64,000 bases of DNA from Beutenbergia cavernae DSM 12333 (GCF_000023105.1 NC_012669.1:1612001-1676000); one strand, 5' to 3'. Counted from the first letter of the stretch, positions 33,799 to 43,050 are shown. Made by a program: numbers and translations. Notes: generated by a model not told the origin, from the letters alone.

Positions 33799-36456
33799 TC
33801 AGAGCGGACCGAGCGAGGCCGGGCGGACCACGATCTCGCCGGCGTCGTCGCTGGCGTCGAGGTCGACCTCGAGCTCGAGGCGCCAGTCGTGGTCGCCGTC
33901 GGGGTCGTCGAGGATCTGGGTGAGGCGCCAGGTCCGGGGTCCGGCCGCCTCGTCGAGCAGGACGAGGGCCGCCGACCTCGCCGGACCGGACGTACCGACG
34001 TCGTCGTACTCCGACCAGTAGGGCTCGAACGCGCTCGCCCACCGCTGCGCGTCCCAGCCGGAGTCGCCGTCGAGGGCGCCGAGCTCGCCGTACGCCTCGC
34101 GGGCGAGGAGCTCCACCCTGCGCATCGCGGCTCCGCGGGCGGCGATGCGCAGCGCGCGCGTGTTGGCGGAGAGCGGAGCGGGCGCCTCGGCGTCGCCGAA
34201 CCGGCGTTCGGCGCGGTCCACCTCGGCGTCGCTGAGCCCGTCCGCGGCCTCGCTCGCGACCTCGGTGAGGGCCTCCCACTCCGACAGCAGCGAGGAGTCG
34301 ACCTGCCGCACGACCTCGCCCAGCCACGTGACGACGTCGTCGACCTCCGTGGTCCGGGCCGACGACGGCACCACCTGCCGCAGCGTGCGGTACACCTCGC
34401 TGAGGTACCGCAGGACGACGCCCTCGCTGCGCGCGAGCCCGTACCGGGAGACCAGCTCGGAGAACGTCATCCCGGTCTCGACCATCTCGCGCACGACCGA
34501 CTTCGGCTGGAGCTCCCACTCCGACACCCAGGGGTGGGCCCGGGCGTACGCCGTCATGGCGGCGCCGAGGAGCTCGGCGAGCGGCTGCGGGTACGTGACG
34601 TCCTCGAGTGCGGCCATCCGCTCCTCGTAGTCGAGGCCGTCGGCCTTCATCGCGCCGATCGCCTCGCCGCGCGCGGCCCTCTCCTGCGCGACGAGCAGCG
34701 GGCGCGGGCCGGGCGTCGTCGCCTCGACCACGGAGACGACGTCGAGCGCGCGGGTGAACTCGTCCTGCTCGGGGTCGAGCAGGTCGAACGCCGCGAGCGC
34801 GAACGGGGACAGCGGGGCGTTGAGCGCGAACTCGCTCGGCACGTCGGCGACGAGCCGCAGGCGCGGTCCGCCGTCGTCGGCCGCCTGGCGCGAGGAGACG
34901 TGCCGCACGATCCCGGCCGCCTTGAGCGAGCGGTAGATCCCGACGGCGCGGCGCACGTGCGGGTTCGCGGGGCGCTCCGGCTCGTGGTTGTCGGTGAGGA
35001 GGCGCGCCATGCGAGCGACGGGGTCACCGGGGCGGGCGAGGACGCCGAGCGCCATCGCGTGCGTCACCCGGAACTGGCTCGTGAGCGGCTCCGGGTCCGC
35101 GTCGCGCAGCCGCTCGAACGTCTTGTCGGTCCAGTTGACGACGCCGTCGGGTGCCTTCTTCCGGACGATCTTGCGGCGCTTGCGCTCGTCGTCGCCGGCC
35201 TTCGCGAGCGCCTTGGCGTTCTCGATGACGTGCTCGGGTGCCTCGACGACGACGTCGCCCATGGTGTCGTGGCCCGCACGGCCCGCCCGGCCGGCGATCT
35301 GGTGAAACTCGCGGGCGCTCAGGTGCCGGCTGCGCTCGCCGTCGAACTTCGTCAGGCCCGTGAACACGACGGTGCGGATCGGCATGTTGACGCCGACGCC
35401 CAGCGTGTCGGTGCCGCACACGATCCGGAGGTGGCCGGCCTGCACGAGGCGCTCCACGAGGCGGCGGTAGCGCGGCAGCATGCCGGCGTGGTGGACGCCG
35501 ATGCCGGCACGCAACAGCCGGGACAGGGTGCGCCCGAAGCCGGTGGCGAACCGTTCGCCGTCGAGGGCGGCGGCGATCGCGTCCCGCTGGGCGCGGCTCG
35601 CCACCTGGACCGACGTCAGGGCCTGCGCGCGTTCGAGCGCCGCGGCCTGGGTGAAGTGGACGACATAGGCCGGCGCCCGGTGCGTCCCGAGCAGCTCGAC
35701 GAGGAGCTCCTGGAGGGGTTCGAGCGAGTAGGTGTACGTGAGCGGTACGGGCCGTTCGGTGTGCGTGACGGTGGCGACGTCCCGGCCGGTGCGTCGCGCG
35801 ACGTCCGCCGCGATGGCCGTCATGTCGCCGAGCGTCGCCGACATGAGCAGGAACTGGGCGCCGGGCAGATCGAGGAGCGGCACCTGCCAGGCCCAGCCGC
35901 GTTGCGGGTCGGCGTAGAAGTGGAACTCGTCGGCCACGACCACGACGTCCGCGTCGTTCTCCGTGCTGGTGGGCGTCGCCGCGAGGTCCCCGCGAAGCGT
36001 CTGCGCGGCGAGGATCTCCGCGGTGCAGCAGATGATGGGCGCGGTGGGGTTGATGGCGACGTCGCCGGTGATCATCCCGACCTGGTGGGCGCCGAACGTC
36101 GCGGCGAGGTCGAAGAACTTCTCGCTGACGAGCGCCTTGATGGGTGCCGTGTAGTAGGTGCGGGCGCCGCGGGCGAGGGCGACCGCGTGCGCGGCGACGG
36201 CGACGAGTGACTTCCCGGAGCCCGTCGGCGTCGCGAGGATCACGTGCTCGCCCGCCGCGAGGGAGAGTGCTGCTTCCTCCTGGTGGGGGTACAGCACGAG
36301 GCCCTGAGCGTGCGCGTGCGCCTCGAACGCGGCGTAGGCGTCGTCCGGGGTGGTGCCGGCCGGCAGCGCCAGCGGATGGCGGGCTGCGGTGGCCGGTGCG
36401 GTGCCCGACGGCGGCCCCTGAGCTCCCGGCGTCGTCGCGCCGTCCGTCGTCGTCAC
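33799..36456 (-). CDS. DEAD/DEAH box helicase with DUF3516 domain
   Basis: An 885-residue Ski2-like superfamily 2 helicase. Motif I ATPTGSGKS is at residues 75-83, motif Ia TAPIKALVSEK follows, motif II is VVADEFHFYAD, motif III SATLGD, motif V GTDTLGVGVNMP and motif VI QIAGRAGRAG. The C-terminal half (about 450-885) is the DUF3516 region found in actinobacteria and some plant proteins. RNA processing or repair is probable but not demonstrated. TACGGT lies 6 nt before the GTG start at 36456. Confidence 0.93.
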   Translation of the reverse strand: MTTTDGATTPGAQGPPSGTAPATAARHPLALPAGTTPDDAYAAFEAHAHAQGLVLYPHQEEAALSLAAGEHVILATPTGSGKSLVAVAAHAVALARGARTYYTAPIKALVSEKFFDLAATFGAHQVGMITGDVAINPTAPIICCTAEILAAQTLRGDLAATPTSTENDADVVVVADEFHFYADPQRGWAWQVPLLDLPGAQFLLMSATLGDMTAIAADVARRTGRDVATVTHTERPVPLTYTYSLEPLQELLVELLGTHRAPAYVVHFTQAAALERAQALTSVQVASRAQRDAIAAALDGERFATGFGRTLSRLLRAGIGVHHAGMLPRYRRLVERLVQAGHLRIVCGTDTLGVGVNMPIRTVVFTGLTKFDGERSRHLSAREFHQIAGRAGRAGHDTMGDVVVEAPEHVIENAKALAKAGDDERKRRKIVRKKAPDGVVNWTDKTFERLRDADPEPLTSQFRVTHAMALGVLARPGDPVARMARLLTDNHEPERPANPHVRRAVGIYRSLKAAGIVRHVSSRQAADDGGPRLRLVADVPSEFALNAPLSPFALAAFDLLDPEQDEFTRALDVVSVVEATTPGPRPLLVAQERAARGEAIGAMKADGLDYEERMAALEDVTYPQPLAELLGAAMTAYARAHPWVSEWELQPKSVVREMVETGMTFSELVSRYGLARSEGVVLRYLSEVYRTLRQVVPSSARTTEVDDVVTWLGEVVRQVDSSLLSEWEALTEVASEAADGLSDAEVDRAERRFGDAEAPAPLSANTRALRIAARGAAMRRVELLAREAYGELGALDGDSGWDAQRWASAFEPYWSEYDDVGTSGPARSAALVLLDEAAGPRTWRLTQILDDPDGDHDWRLELEVDLDASDDAGEIVVRPASLGPL

Positions 36457-36462
36457 CTCACG

Positions 36463-36468
36463 ACCGTA
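36463..36468 (-). promoter_or_regulatory. -10 box of leaderless promoter (DUF3516 helicase)
   Basis: TACGGT on the minus strand, 6 nt before the GTG at 36456. Confidence 0.5.
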
Positions 36469-36736
36469 CCGGCCGGGGATCTCGAGTAGCGCGCCGTCCG
36501 TTCGAGCGACTCAGGTGACGGTGCCGCCCGTGGCGGGCGCCTCCGGTAGCGGCGCCTCCCGTGCCGGCGCCTCGCCAGAACGACCTGTGCTCCCTGGAGC
36601 CGTTCGTCTTGAGCGTTTCGGCGCCGACCGCACGGGGTGCTCCGCCAGGTCGGCCCCCGCTGTCTGCTCTGCCGGGGCGGACGCCCGTTGTGCCCCGCCG
36701 TGCCGCCCAGGCGGCGACCGGGCGCGCCCTCCGACC
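36469..36736. other. intergenic stretch without recognisable gene
   Basis: Between the helicase promoter and the HTH gene stop I see no supported coding sequence, hairpin or repeat. The base composition is slightly less biased than in neighbouring genes. No PIN-domain toxin remnant was recognised. Confidence 0.4.
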
Positions 36737-37348
36737 TCAGGCAGCATCGTCGGCGACCGTCTTGTCGGCGCCAGCGCTGTCGGCGATGCCTGGCTTGGTG
36801 AGGGATCGAGTCGCATCGAACGCGTCGAACGTCGTGACCTCCTCGGGATCCGAGGTCGCGATTCCTGTCGGTTCGAAGATCCTGACGTCCGCGGACGGCC
36901 GGATCGCGCCGCCGTAGCGGAACTCGCCAAAGAGTTCACGAACCTCGTCCTTGTTCGGGTCCAGAGCACTCCTTCGGTTGCGCTGATAGGTGACGACGTC
37001 GGCCAGGAGCACCGCACGGTGCGTCCTGGCGCGGTCGGCCGGAAGGACGCCGTCGTCGATGAGGCGCACGACGGTGGGTCGCGACACCCCGAGGATCCGG
37101 GCCACCTCCGCGGTGGTCAGGCGCTGGCTCACCGGGACGACCTGGACGTCTCGCCCCCGGCGCATCGTCTCCACGACCGTGCGCAGGAGCTCGACCATCT
37201 CCTCAGGGAGCTCGTGCTCCCTCCCCGAGCCCGTCGCGAGGCGCAGCCGTGGTGCTGCCTCCAACGCGTCCGCCAGCTCGCTGAAGCCACGCGCGTCGGA
37301 GAGCGGCATGAGCAGGACGGGAAGGTCGTCGGCGTGTCGGATCGGCAT
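36737..37348 (-). CDS. excisionase-type HTH DNA-binding protein with unusual C-terminal tail
   Basis: A protein of 203 residues from the ATG at 37348 (213 from the ATG at 37378). The middle carries a MerR/excisionase-like helix-turn-helix: SQRLTTAEVARILGVSRPTVVRLIDDGVLP followed by the wing RTHRAVLLADVVTYQRNRR. Antitoxin-like proteins of this type usually stop soon after the HTH; here about 75 residues follow (EVRELFGEFRYGGAIRPSADVRIFEP and an acidic end) that I do not recognise. TACATT lies 7 nt before the 37348 ATG, favouring that start. No toxin partner is adjacent. Confidence 0.72.
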   Translation of the reverse strand: MPIRHADDLPVLLMPLSDARGFSELADALEAAPRLRLATGSGREHELPEEMVELLRTVVETMRRGRDVQVVPVSQRLTTAEVARILGVSRPTVVRLIDDGVLPADRARTHRAVLLADVVTYQRNRRSALDPNKDEVRELFGEFRYGGAIRPSADVRIFEPTGIATSDPEEVTTFDAFDATRSLTKPGIADSAGADKTVADDAA

Positions 37349-37457
37349 GCGAACGAATGTACGACGACGGTCCGACATCGAGTCGAAACGCACAATACGA
37401 ACGAGTCCGAGTCGAGGTATGTCTCCCGCGGGGTCCAGAGGCTCGGGGCCGTTCCTC

Positions 37458-37463
37458 TACGCT
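37458..37463 (+). promoter_or_regulatory. -10 box of leaderless promoter (DUF6882 gene)
   Basis: TACGCT lies 6 nt before the ATG at 37470. Confidence 0.5.
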
Positions 37464-37469
37464 CTCGCC

Positions 37470-38192
37470 ATGAACGCGCAGATCGGATCCCTGCAGGACG
37501 TTCTCGATGACGCCGTCCTCACCGCGCTCGACCGGCGTCGCGACGTCATGGACGCCACCGACGAGGACACCCCGTACGGCGGCTCGCTCGGCGCGGACCT
37601 CGGCTCCGGCACCTACTCGTTCATCGGGCGGGAGCGCCTCGACGCCCGCCTGCACTTCGTCGGTTCGGCAGCGCCGGGACCGAACTCGTGGCTGTGGGGC
37701 TGGAACAACGTCAACGGCTTCCCGGACGCCGTCGTCGCACGCGCCGGGCAGCTCCGCGACTTCGGGCAGCGGTTCGGCATCCGCGAGCTCTCCGACGGCG
37801 AGACACCCCTGACCGCCGACCCGAAGACGTCCGCCACGGCGTTCGGCGCCGTGGCGTCGCTCATCTGCGGTCTCCCGTTCTGGCTGCTCGACGCCGGTCA
37901 GGGCACCGTCGGCGCGCTCCTGCTCGAGTCCCCGGCCTTCGCGGGTGGGCCGTCGTCGATCGTCCGCGCCTCGACAGTGCTCCCGGAGGCCGCGGAGCTC
38001 GGGCTGATCTCGGACTGGTCACGCGCCCTGAGGTCGTACGCCACGTACCGCGGCTTCGGTATCGAGGAGGCTCCAGCGTCGATCACGCTGCGGGCCGGGG
38101 ACGGTCACCTCGTGGGCACGCTCGACGATCAGGGCCGCCTGCGGAGCCTGGACGTGTCCGCCGGTCCGTCCGTGCCGCCGTCGGCCGACTGA
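37470..38192 (+). CDS. DUF6882-like protein
   Basis: A 240-residue soluble protein resembling DUF6882: LGSGTYSFIGRERLDARLHFVGSA followed by a Trp-rich WLWGWNNVNGFPD segment (about residues 70-83) and a second domain with GTVGALLLESPAFA. No catalytic motif is evident and no function is known. It is probably leaderless. The fucosidase gene starts 4 nt after its stop, so the two are likely one transcript. Confidence 0.75.
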   Translation: MNAQIGSLQDVLDDAVLTALDRRRDVMDATDEDTPYGGSLGADLGSGTYSFIGRERLDARLHFVGSAAPGPNSWLWGWNNVNGFPDAVVARAGQLRDFGQRFGIRELSDGETPLTADPKTSATAFGAVASLICGLPFWLLDAGQGTVGALLLESPAFAGGPSSIVRASTVLPEAAELGLISDWSRALRSYATYRGFGIEEAPASITLRAGDGHLVGTLDDQGRLRSLDVSAGPSVPPSAD

Positions 38193-38195
38193 GCC

Positions 38196-39428
38196 GTGAG
38201 CGCCGCGACCCCTGTCCCCACCCCCGAGCAGCTCGCCTGGCAGCGCCTCGAGGTCGGCGCCTTCTTCCACGTCGGCGTCAACACGTTCGCCGGCCTGGAG
38301 TGGAGCGACGGCACGCTCGCACCGGAGACGTTCGCACCCACAGACCTGGACGCCGGCGGCTGGCTGGACGTCGCCGTCGCGGGCGGAGCTCGCTACGCGA
38401 TCCTCACCGCGAAGCACCACGACGGCTTCTGCCTCTGGCCGACCGAGACCACTGACTACTCGGTGGCGTCCTCGCCGTGGCGGGGCGGCGACGGCGACCT
38501 GGTGCGCGAGTTCGTCGACGCCTGCCGCGAGCGCGGCGTCCTGCCGGGCCTCTACCTCTCGCCGTGGGACAGGCACGACCCGCGCTACCCGGACCCGGCC
38601 GCGTACATGGACGTCTACGTCGCCCAGCTCACCGAGCTGTGCACGCGGTACGGGCCGCTCGTCGAGATCTGGTTCGACGGCGCCGGCTCCGAGGGCTACA
38701 CGTACGACTGGTCGCGCATCATGGGCGTCGTCCGCGAGCACCAGCCGCAGGCGATGGTCTTCAACATGGGCACGCCGACGATCCGGTGGGTCGGCAACGA
38801 GGACGGGCTCGCGGCGGATCCGGTGGAGTACGTCGTCGCCGACACCCGCACCTCGAACTACACGGCGGACACCGTCGGCCTGGCGCGCGCCGCGTACCTG
38901 CCGCCCGAGTGCGACGTCTCCGTGCGCCGCGGCTGGTTCTGGAGCGCCGACGACGAGCCCAAGACCCTCGAGCACCTCCTGGGCATCTACTACCGGTCCG
39001 TCGGCCTCGGCGCGAACCTGCTGCTCAACGTGCCGCCGGACGCGCGCGGCCGGATCGACCCGGCGGACGACGCCGTCGTCCGGGCGTTCGGCGCCGAGGT
39101 TCGGCGAAGGTTCTCCACCCCGGTCGATCTGGAGAGCTCCACATCGGTCGACCACCTGCGCCTGCATGAGGACCTGACGCACGGCCAGCGGGTGGCGACG
39201 CACGAGATCGAGGCACGCGGCGCCGTCGTCGCCCGCGGCCTGACGGTGGGAGCCGGGCGGCTCCACGTGCTCGCGGAGCCCGTGCCCGCGCGCGAGCTGC
39301 GGATCCGCGTCACGGGACAGGGAGCGGCGCTCGCGGGCGTGGAGGCGTTCGCGACGGGGCATACGAGCGCTCCGGACGTTCCCGCTGACTACCGCGCACC
39401 CACGGAGCGCCCCGACGCCGTCGTCTGA
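38196..39428 (+). CDS. alpha-L-fucosidase (GH29)
   Basis: A 410-residue GH29 enzyme without signal peptide, expected to release L-fucose from imported oligosaccharides. It has the HHDGF motif at 74-78 (fucose binding), the nucleophile region VEIWFDGAG with Asp161, and a C-terminal beta-sandwich (about 330-400). Residues NTFAG and EWSDG near the N-terminus are family typical. GTG start. No fucose transporter or fucose kinase is adjacent, so its link to the sialidase locus 8 kb upstream is only suggestive of host-glycan use. Confidence 0.93.
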   Translation: MSAATPVPTPEQLAWQRLEVGAFFHVGVNTFAGLEWSDGTLAPETFAPTDLDAGGWLDVAVAGGARYAILTAKHHDGFCLWPTETTDYSVASSPWRGGDGDLVREFVDACRERGVLPGLYLSPWDRHDPRYPDPAAYMDVYVAQLTELCTRYGPLVEIWFDGAGSEGYTYDWSRIMGVVREHQPQAMVFNMGTPTIRWVGNEDGLAADPVEYVVADTRTSNYTADTVGLARAAYLPPECDVSVRRGWFWSADDEPKTLEHLLGIYYRSVGLGANLLLNVPPDARGRIDPADDAVVRAFGAEVRRRFSTPVDLESSTSVDHLRLHEDLTHGQRVATHEIEARGAVVARGLTVGAGRLHVLAEPVPARELRIRVTGQGAALAGVEAFATGHTSAPDVPADYRAPTERPDAVV

Positions 39429-39435
39429 CGGGACG

Positions 39436-40566
39436 TCAGCCTCGCTCGAGGAGCGTCAGCACCTCGTAGTGCGCGGTCTGCGGGAACATGTCGAGCACGC
39501 GGGCGCGCACGGGGCGAAGTGACGGCATGACCGCCAGGTCACGCGCGAGCGAGGCGGAGCTGCAGCTCGAGTACACGACGTGGCGCACGCCTGAGCGCTC
39601 CAGCCACGCGGCGAGGTCGGGGCCGATGCCGCGCCGCGGCGGGTTGACGATCACGACGTCCGGGACGCCGTCGTCGTCGGCGGCGAACGCCGTGGCGTCG
39701 CCGACGGCGAAACGCGCGTTCGCCAGGCCGGCGTCGGCGGCGCTGTGGGTGGCGCTCGCGATCGCCTCGGCGCTGGTCTCGACGCCGAGCACGCGCCGCT
39801 CGGTGTCCCGCGCCGCCGCGTGCAGGGCGAAGGGGCCGACGCCGCAGTAGAGGTCGACGACGCTCGACGGCGCGAGCTCGTCGATCCAGTCCGTCGCCTC
39901 GCGGTAGAGCGCCGCGGCGACGGCGGTGTTGGTCTGGAAGAAGCTCTGCGGGCGCAGGTGGAGGTCGAGGCCGTTCACCGCCATGCGGAGAGTCTGCGCC
40001 GGCGTCAGCGGGATCTCCGTCGGACCCTCCAGGACGGCGCTGTGCTCCGGCTGGACGTTGACGGAGGCGACGGCGAGCCGTGGCAGGGCCTCCTGCAGCG
40101 CCGGCAGGTGCTTGCGGATCCGCGCGAGCGCCTCGGTGGAGCGCAGCACGAACCGGACCATGACCTCGCCGTCGGGCGACGCCGTCACGAGCAGGTACTT
40201 CAGCTCTCCGCGCCGCGTGCGCAGGTCGTACGGCGCGAGGTTCGCGCGCGCGACGAACTCGGCCAACGGGCTCAGAGCGGCGGTCACCGGCGGCTCGTGC
40301 AGCCCGCACCAGCGGAGGTCGACGCCCTCGCCGTCCGGGCCGAGGATGCCGATCACCGGGTCCACTGCCGAGCCGGTCACGACCATCTTCGCCTTGTTCC
40401 GGAACTGCTCCTCGGCGCTCGGATGCGGTGGGAGCCACGCGACGCCGTCGTGACCCGTGAGCGCGGCGCGGGCGTGCGCCTGCTTCCCGGCGAGCTGGTC
40501 GGCGTACGGCCGCTCGATGAGGGTGCAGGAGCGGCACAGGGCCGCGTCGTAGTAGGAGCACTGCAC
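39436..40566 (-). CDS. rlmC: 23S rRNA (uracil-5-)-methyltransferase (RlmC-like)
   Basis: A 376-residue SAM-dependent RNA m5U methyltransferase. The N-terminal cysteines of the [4Fe-4S] cluster (CSYYDAALCRSC) start at residue 3, as in E. coli RlmC, which lacks the TRAM domain. Then come the SAM motif VVDLYCGVGPFALHAA, the NPPRRG motif and the catalytic cysteine in YSSCS. TACCCT sits 6 nt before the GTG at 40566 and fixes that start against the longer frame. The nucleotide (U747) is inferred from family. Confidence 0.93.
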   Translation of the reverse strand: MQCSYYDAALCRSCTLIERPYADQLAGKQAHARAALTGHDGVAWLPPHPSAEEQFRNKAKMVVTGSAVDPVIGILGPDGEGVDLRWCGLHEPPVTAALSPLAEFVARANLAPYDLRTRRGELKYLLVTASPDGEVMVRFVLRSTEALARIRKHLPALQEALPRLAVASVNVQPEHSAVLEGPTEIPLTPAQTLRMAVNGLDLHLRPQSFFQTNTAVAAALYREATDWIDELAPSSVVDLYCGVGPFALHAAARDTERRVLGVETSAEAIASATHSAADAGLANARFAVGDATAFAADDDGVPDVVIVNPPRRGIGPDLAAWLERSGVRHVVYSSCSSASLARDLAVMPSLRPVRARVLDMFPQTAHYEVLTLLERG

Positions 40567-40572
40567 GGTTCG

Positions 40573-40578
40573 AGGGTA
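40573..40578 (-). promoter_or_regulatory. -10 box of leaderless promoter (rlmC)
   Basis: TACCCT on the minus strand, 6 nt before the GTG at 40566. Confidence 0.5.
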
Positions 40579-40610
40579 CGGCGGCACCGCGTCACGCAAG
40601 AATGGGCGCC

Positions 40611-41264
40611 ATGGCGCAGCCCGGAACGTTCGAGCCGGAGTCGGAGCGCGTCACGCGCGTGCTGCGTGACGAGATCCTCGACGGCGTCCGCGCGCCCGGG
40701 AGCAAGCTCGTCGAGCGCGACCTCGCGGCCGATCTCGGCGTCAGCCGCGTGCCGGTGCGCGACGCCCTCCGGGCGCTGGTCGCCGAGGGGCTCGTGACGC
40801 CGCGGCCGCGCACCTGGGCGGTGGTGCGGGAGTTCACGGCGTCCGACGTCGCCGACCTCACCGAGGTGCGGTCCGCGTTCGAGGTGCTGACGTTCCGCCT
40901 CGCGGCGCAGCGTCGCACGGCTGACGGGCTCAGCCGCCTGCGAGCGGTGCTCGACGCGGAGCTCGGCGCTGCTCGCACGGGGGACGCCGTCGCCGCCCAC
41001 CGTGCCGCTGCCGACTTCCACGAGGCGGTGACGGCGCTCGCGGCCAACGAGCTGCTCGGCGAGCTCGAGCGCACGCTGCGCAGCCGGATGCGCTGGCTGC
41101 TCGGTCAGCACGACGACCTCATCGGTGTCGCGCGTGAGCACGAGGAGCTGTTCGGCGCGATCGAGGGCGGCGACGTCGCACGGGTGGAGGAGCTCGTCGT
41201 CGCGCACCTGGAGTCGGGCCGGGCGGCGGCCGCGGGGCGGGTCGGGGCGGTGCCCGGGGACTGA
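40611..41264 (+). CDS. GntR family regulator (FadR/FCD type)
   Basis: A 217-residue regulator with a GntR winged helix at about residues 10-70 (ERDLAADLGVSRVPVRDALRAL) and an FCD domain (FHEAVTALAANELLGELERTLRSRM, EHEELFGAIEGGD) holding the expected Asp/His metal site in part. AAGAAT lies 7 nt before the ATG at 40611; the ATG at 40602 is the alternative. It is convergent with a deaminase gene. FCD regulators of the TGGTATACCA class are known, and such a site lies between the deaminase and amidohydrolase genes. Confidence 0.9.
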   Translation: MAQPGTFEPESERVTRVLRDEILDGVRAPGSKLVERDLAADLGVSRVPVRDALRALVAEGLVTPRPRTWAVVREFTASDVADLTEVRSAFEVLTFRLAAQRRTADGLSRLRAVLDAELGAARTGDAVAAHRAAADFHEAVTALAANELLGELERTLRSRMRWLLGQHDDLIGVAREHEELFGAIEGGDVARVEELVVAHLESGRAAAAGRVGAVPGD

Positions 41265-41284
41265 CCGGGGACTGACCGGGACTA
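41254..41284 (+). repeat. short tandem repeat spanning two converging stops
   Basis: The unit CCGGGGACTGA occurs at 41254 and 41265, with a partial third copy CCGGGACTA to 41284. It contains the GntR stop codon and the deaminase stop codon; likely replication slippage. Confidence 0.8.
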
Positions 41285-41773
41285 GGTGGTGACGCCGGCG
41301 AGGCGCGCGTGGAGCGCGCGGATCTCGTCGCTGAGGCTCGCCTCCGGGCCGGCGACCGGCACACCGGGCGCGACGGCCTGGATCGGGAGGGCCGCGACCG
41401 GCCCCGGGGCGAGGCCCCACTCGCGGCGCCACGCCGTCAGCTGCTCGGAGCTCGCCGCGTACACGATGCGGCCGAGCCCGACCCAGGCGTGCGCGGCGCT
41501 GCACATCGGGCAGTGCTCGCCGGAGGTGTAGACGACGGCGGCCGCGCGTTCCTCCGGTGACAGGTGAGCGGCGGCCCAGCGGGCGATCTCGAGCTCGGGG
41601 TGGCGGGTCTGGTCGCCGCCCTTGACCCGGTTGCGGTCCTCGAACCGCACGGCGCCCGTGGCGTCGACGAGGAGGGAGCCGAACGGCTCGTCGCCGTCGT
41701 CGAGCGCCTCCCTCGCGAGGTCGACGCACCGCCGGAGGTGGGCGCGGTCGGTGTCCGTGAGCTGCGCCGTCAT
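41282..41773 (-). CDS. nucleoside/nucleobase deaminase (cytidine deaminase superfamily)
   Basis: A 163-residue zinc deaminase of the guanine deaminase/TadA-like group. Zinc and catalytic residues are in TRHPELEIA (H-P-E instead of the common HAE, about residues 59-61) and GEHCPMCSAA (about 86-91). The substrate could be guanine, a pteridine or another amino-heterocycle. TTGAGGAG precedes the ATG. It is divergent from an amidohydrolase across an operator-like GGTATACC, suggesting a shared catabolic unit under the GntR protein. Confidence 0.88.
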   Translation of the reverse strand: MTAQLTDTDRAHLRRCVDLAREALDDGDEPFGSLLVDATGAVRFEDRNRVKGGDQTRHPELEIARWAAAHLSPEERAAAVVYTSGEHCPMCSAAHAWVGLGRIVYAASSEQLTAWRREWGLAPGPVAALPIQAVAPGVPVAGPEASLSDEIRALHARLAGVTT

Positions 41774-41796
41774 GTGCGCTCCTCAACCTCGGTCCA

Positions 41797-41808
41797 GAAT
41801 GGTATACC
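41797..41808. promoter_or_regulatory. GntR-type operator candidate (GAATGGTATACC)
   Basis: A GGTATACC palindrome in the 44-bp divergent region between the deaminase and amidohydrolase genes, overlapping a TATACC -10 candidate on both strands. The same 12 bases recur at 59105-59116 upstream of the MFS gene. Confidence 0.65.
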
Positions 41809-41817
41809 GTTTGGCTC

Positions 41818-43005
41818 ATGGTATCGCTCACGCTCACGAATGTCCGCCCGTGGGGCGGCGACGCCGTCGACCTCGTCCTCGACGGCGACCGCATCGCCTC
41901 CGTGGTCCCGGCCGGGTCGGCGACGCCCGGCGGCGACGCGCTCGACGGCGGAGGGCGCCTCGCGCTGCCCGGGTTCGTCAACGCGCACGCGCACGTCGAC
42001 AAGAGCTGGTGGGGCCAGCCGTGGGTCTCCTACGGTGGCGAGGCGACGACGCAGGGTCGGATCGCGCACGAGCGCGCCGAGCGGGAGAAGTACGGGATCC
42101 CGAGCGCGGCGTCGACGACAGCGGTGCTGCGCGAGTACCTCCGGCACGGGACGACGGCGGTGCGCAGCCACGTGGACGTCGACCTCGGCGTGGGCCTGCG
42201 GGGGATCGAGGCGGTGCGCGACGCCGTCGACGCGCTCGGCGGTGCCGTCGAGGTGGAGATCGTGGCGTTCCCGCAGGACGGCGTCATGCGTCGCCCGGGT
42301 GTGCTGCAGCTGCTCGACGACGCGGCCGCGGCCGGCGCGACGAGCATCGGCGGGATCGACCCGTCGGCGATCGACCGTGACCCGGTGGCGCAGCTCGACG
42401 GCCTGTTCGAGATCGCACAGCGGCGCGGCGTCGGGCTGGACATCCACCTGCACTCGGGCGGCGAGCTCGGCGCGTTCGAGTACGAGCTCATCATCGACCG
42501 CACGCTCGCGGCCGGGCTGCAGGGGCGCGTGAACGTCTCGCACGGGTTCGCGCTCGGGGAGCTGGCCGGCGCGCGGCAGGCGGAGCTGCTCGCGCGGCTG
42601 GCCGAGGCGGGGATCGGGTGGTCGACGGTGGCTCCGGTGCGGACGGCGCCGCTGCCGTGGCGCGAGATGCGCGACCTCGGCATCCCGATCGGACTGGGGA
42701 CCGACGGCATCCGCGACCTGTGGTCGCCGTACGGAGACGGCGACATCCTGCGCATCGCGCTCGGCTTCGCCCGGCTGCACGGCCTGCGCTACGACGAGGA
42801 CCTCACGTACGCCGTCGAGCTGGCGACGACGCGCGCGGCCTCCTACGTGCACCGCTCCGTCCACGATCTCGTGCCCGGCGCGCGGGCCGACGTCGTCCTC
42901 CTCGACGCCGAGAACGTGCCGGACGCGCTGATGCGGGCGCCGCGACGCGAGGTCGTCGTGGCGGGCGGGCGCGTCGTCGTCGACGGCGGGGAGTTGCTCG
43001 TCTGA
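41818..43005 (+). CDS. cytosine deaminase-like amidohydrolase
   Basis: A 395-residue metal-dependent amidohydrolase. The metal motif HAHVD sits in GFVNAHAHVDKSWWG (about residue 58), the second His is in LDIHLHSGGE (about 215), then NVSHGFALG (about 240) and the catalytic Asp in GLGTDGIRDLWSPYG (about 300); this set matches the cytosine deaminase branch. The substrate is unassigned. With the divergent cytidine-deaminase-fold enzyme it could open and deaminate a heterocycle. The ATG follows an operator-like promoter region without clear ribosome site. Confidence 0.9.
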   Translation: MVSLTLTNVRPWGGDAVDLVLDGDRIASVVPAGSATPGGDALDGGGRLALPGFVNAHAHVDKSWWGQPWVSYGGEATTQGRIAHERAEREKYGIPSAASTTAVLREYLRHGTTAVRSHVDVDLGVGLRGIEAVRDAVDALGGAVEVEIVAFPQDGVMRRPGVLQLLDDAAAAGATSIGGIDPSAIDRDPVAQLDGLFEIAQRRGVGLDIHLHSGGELGAFEYELIIDRTLAAGLQGRVNVSHGFALGELAGARQAELLARLAEAGIGWSTVAPVRTAPLPWREMRDLGIPIGLGTDGIRDLWSPYGDGDILRIALGFARLHGLRYDEDLTYAVELATTRAASYVHRSVHDLVPGARADVVLLDAENVPDALMRAPRREVVVAGGRVVVDGGELLV

Positions 43006-43050
43006 GGTCTCGCCCGGGTTCCGGGTTGACGGCGAAGCCGTTCGCATGAC

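Noticed and set aside
33517-36210. 897-codon open frame opposite the DUF3516 helicase
   Set aside because: Low-complexity Arg/Gly/Val/Asp translation with no motif; the minus strand carries all helicase motifs.
40567-40599. Longer rlmC start adding eleven residues
   Set aside because: RlmC proteins begin at the first cluster cysteine region, and a TACCCT box lies 6 nt before GTG 40566.
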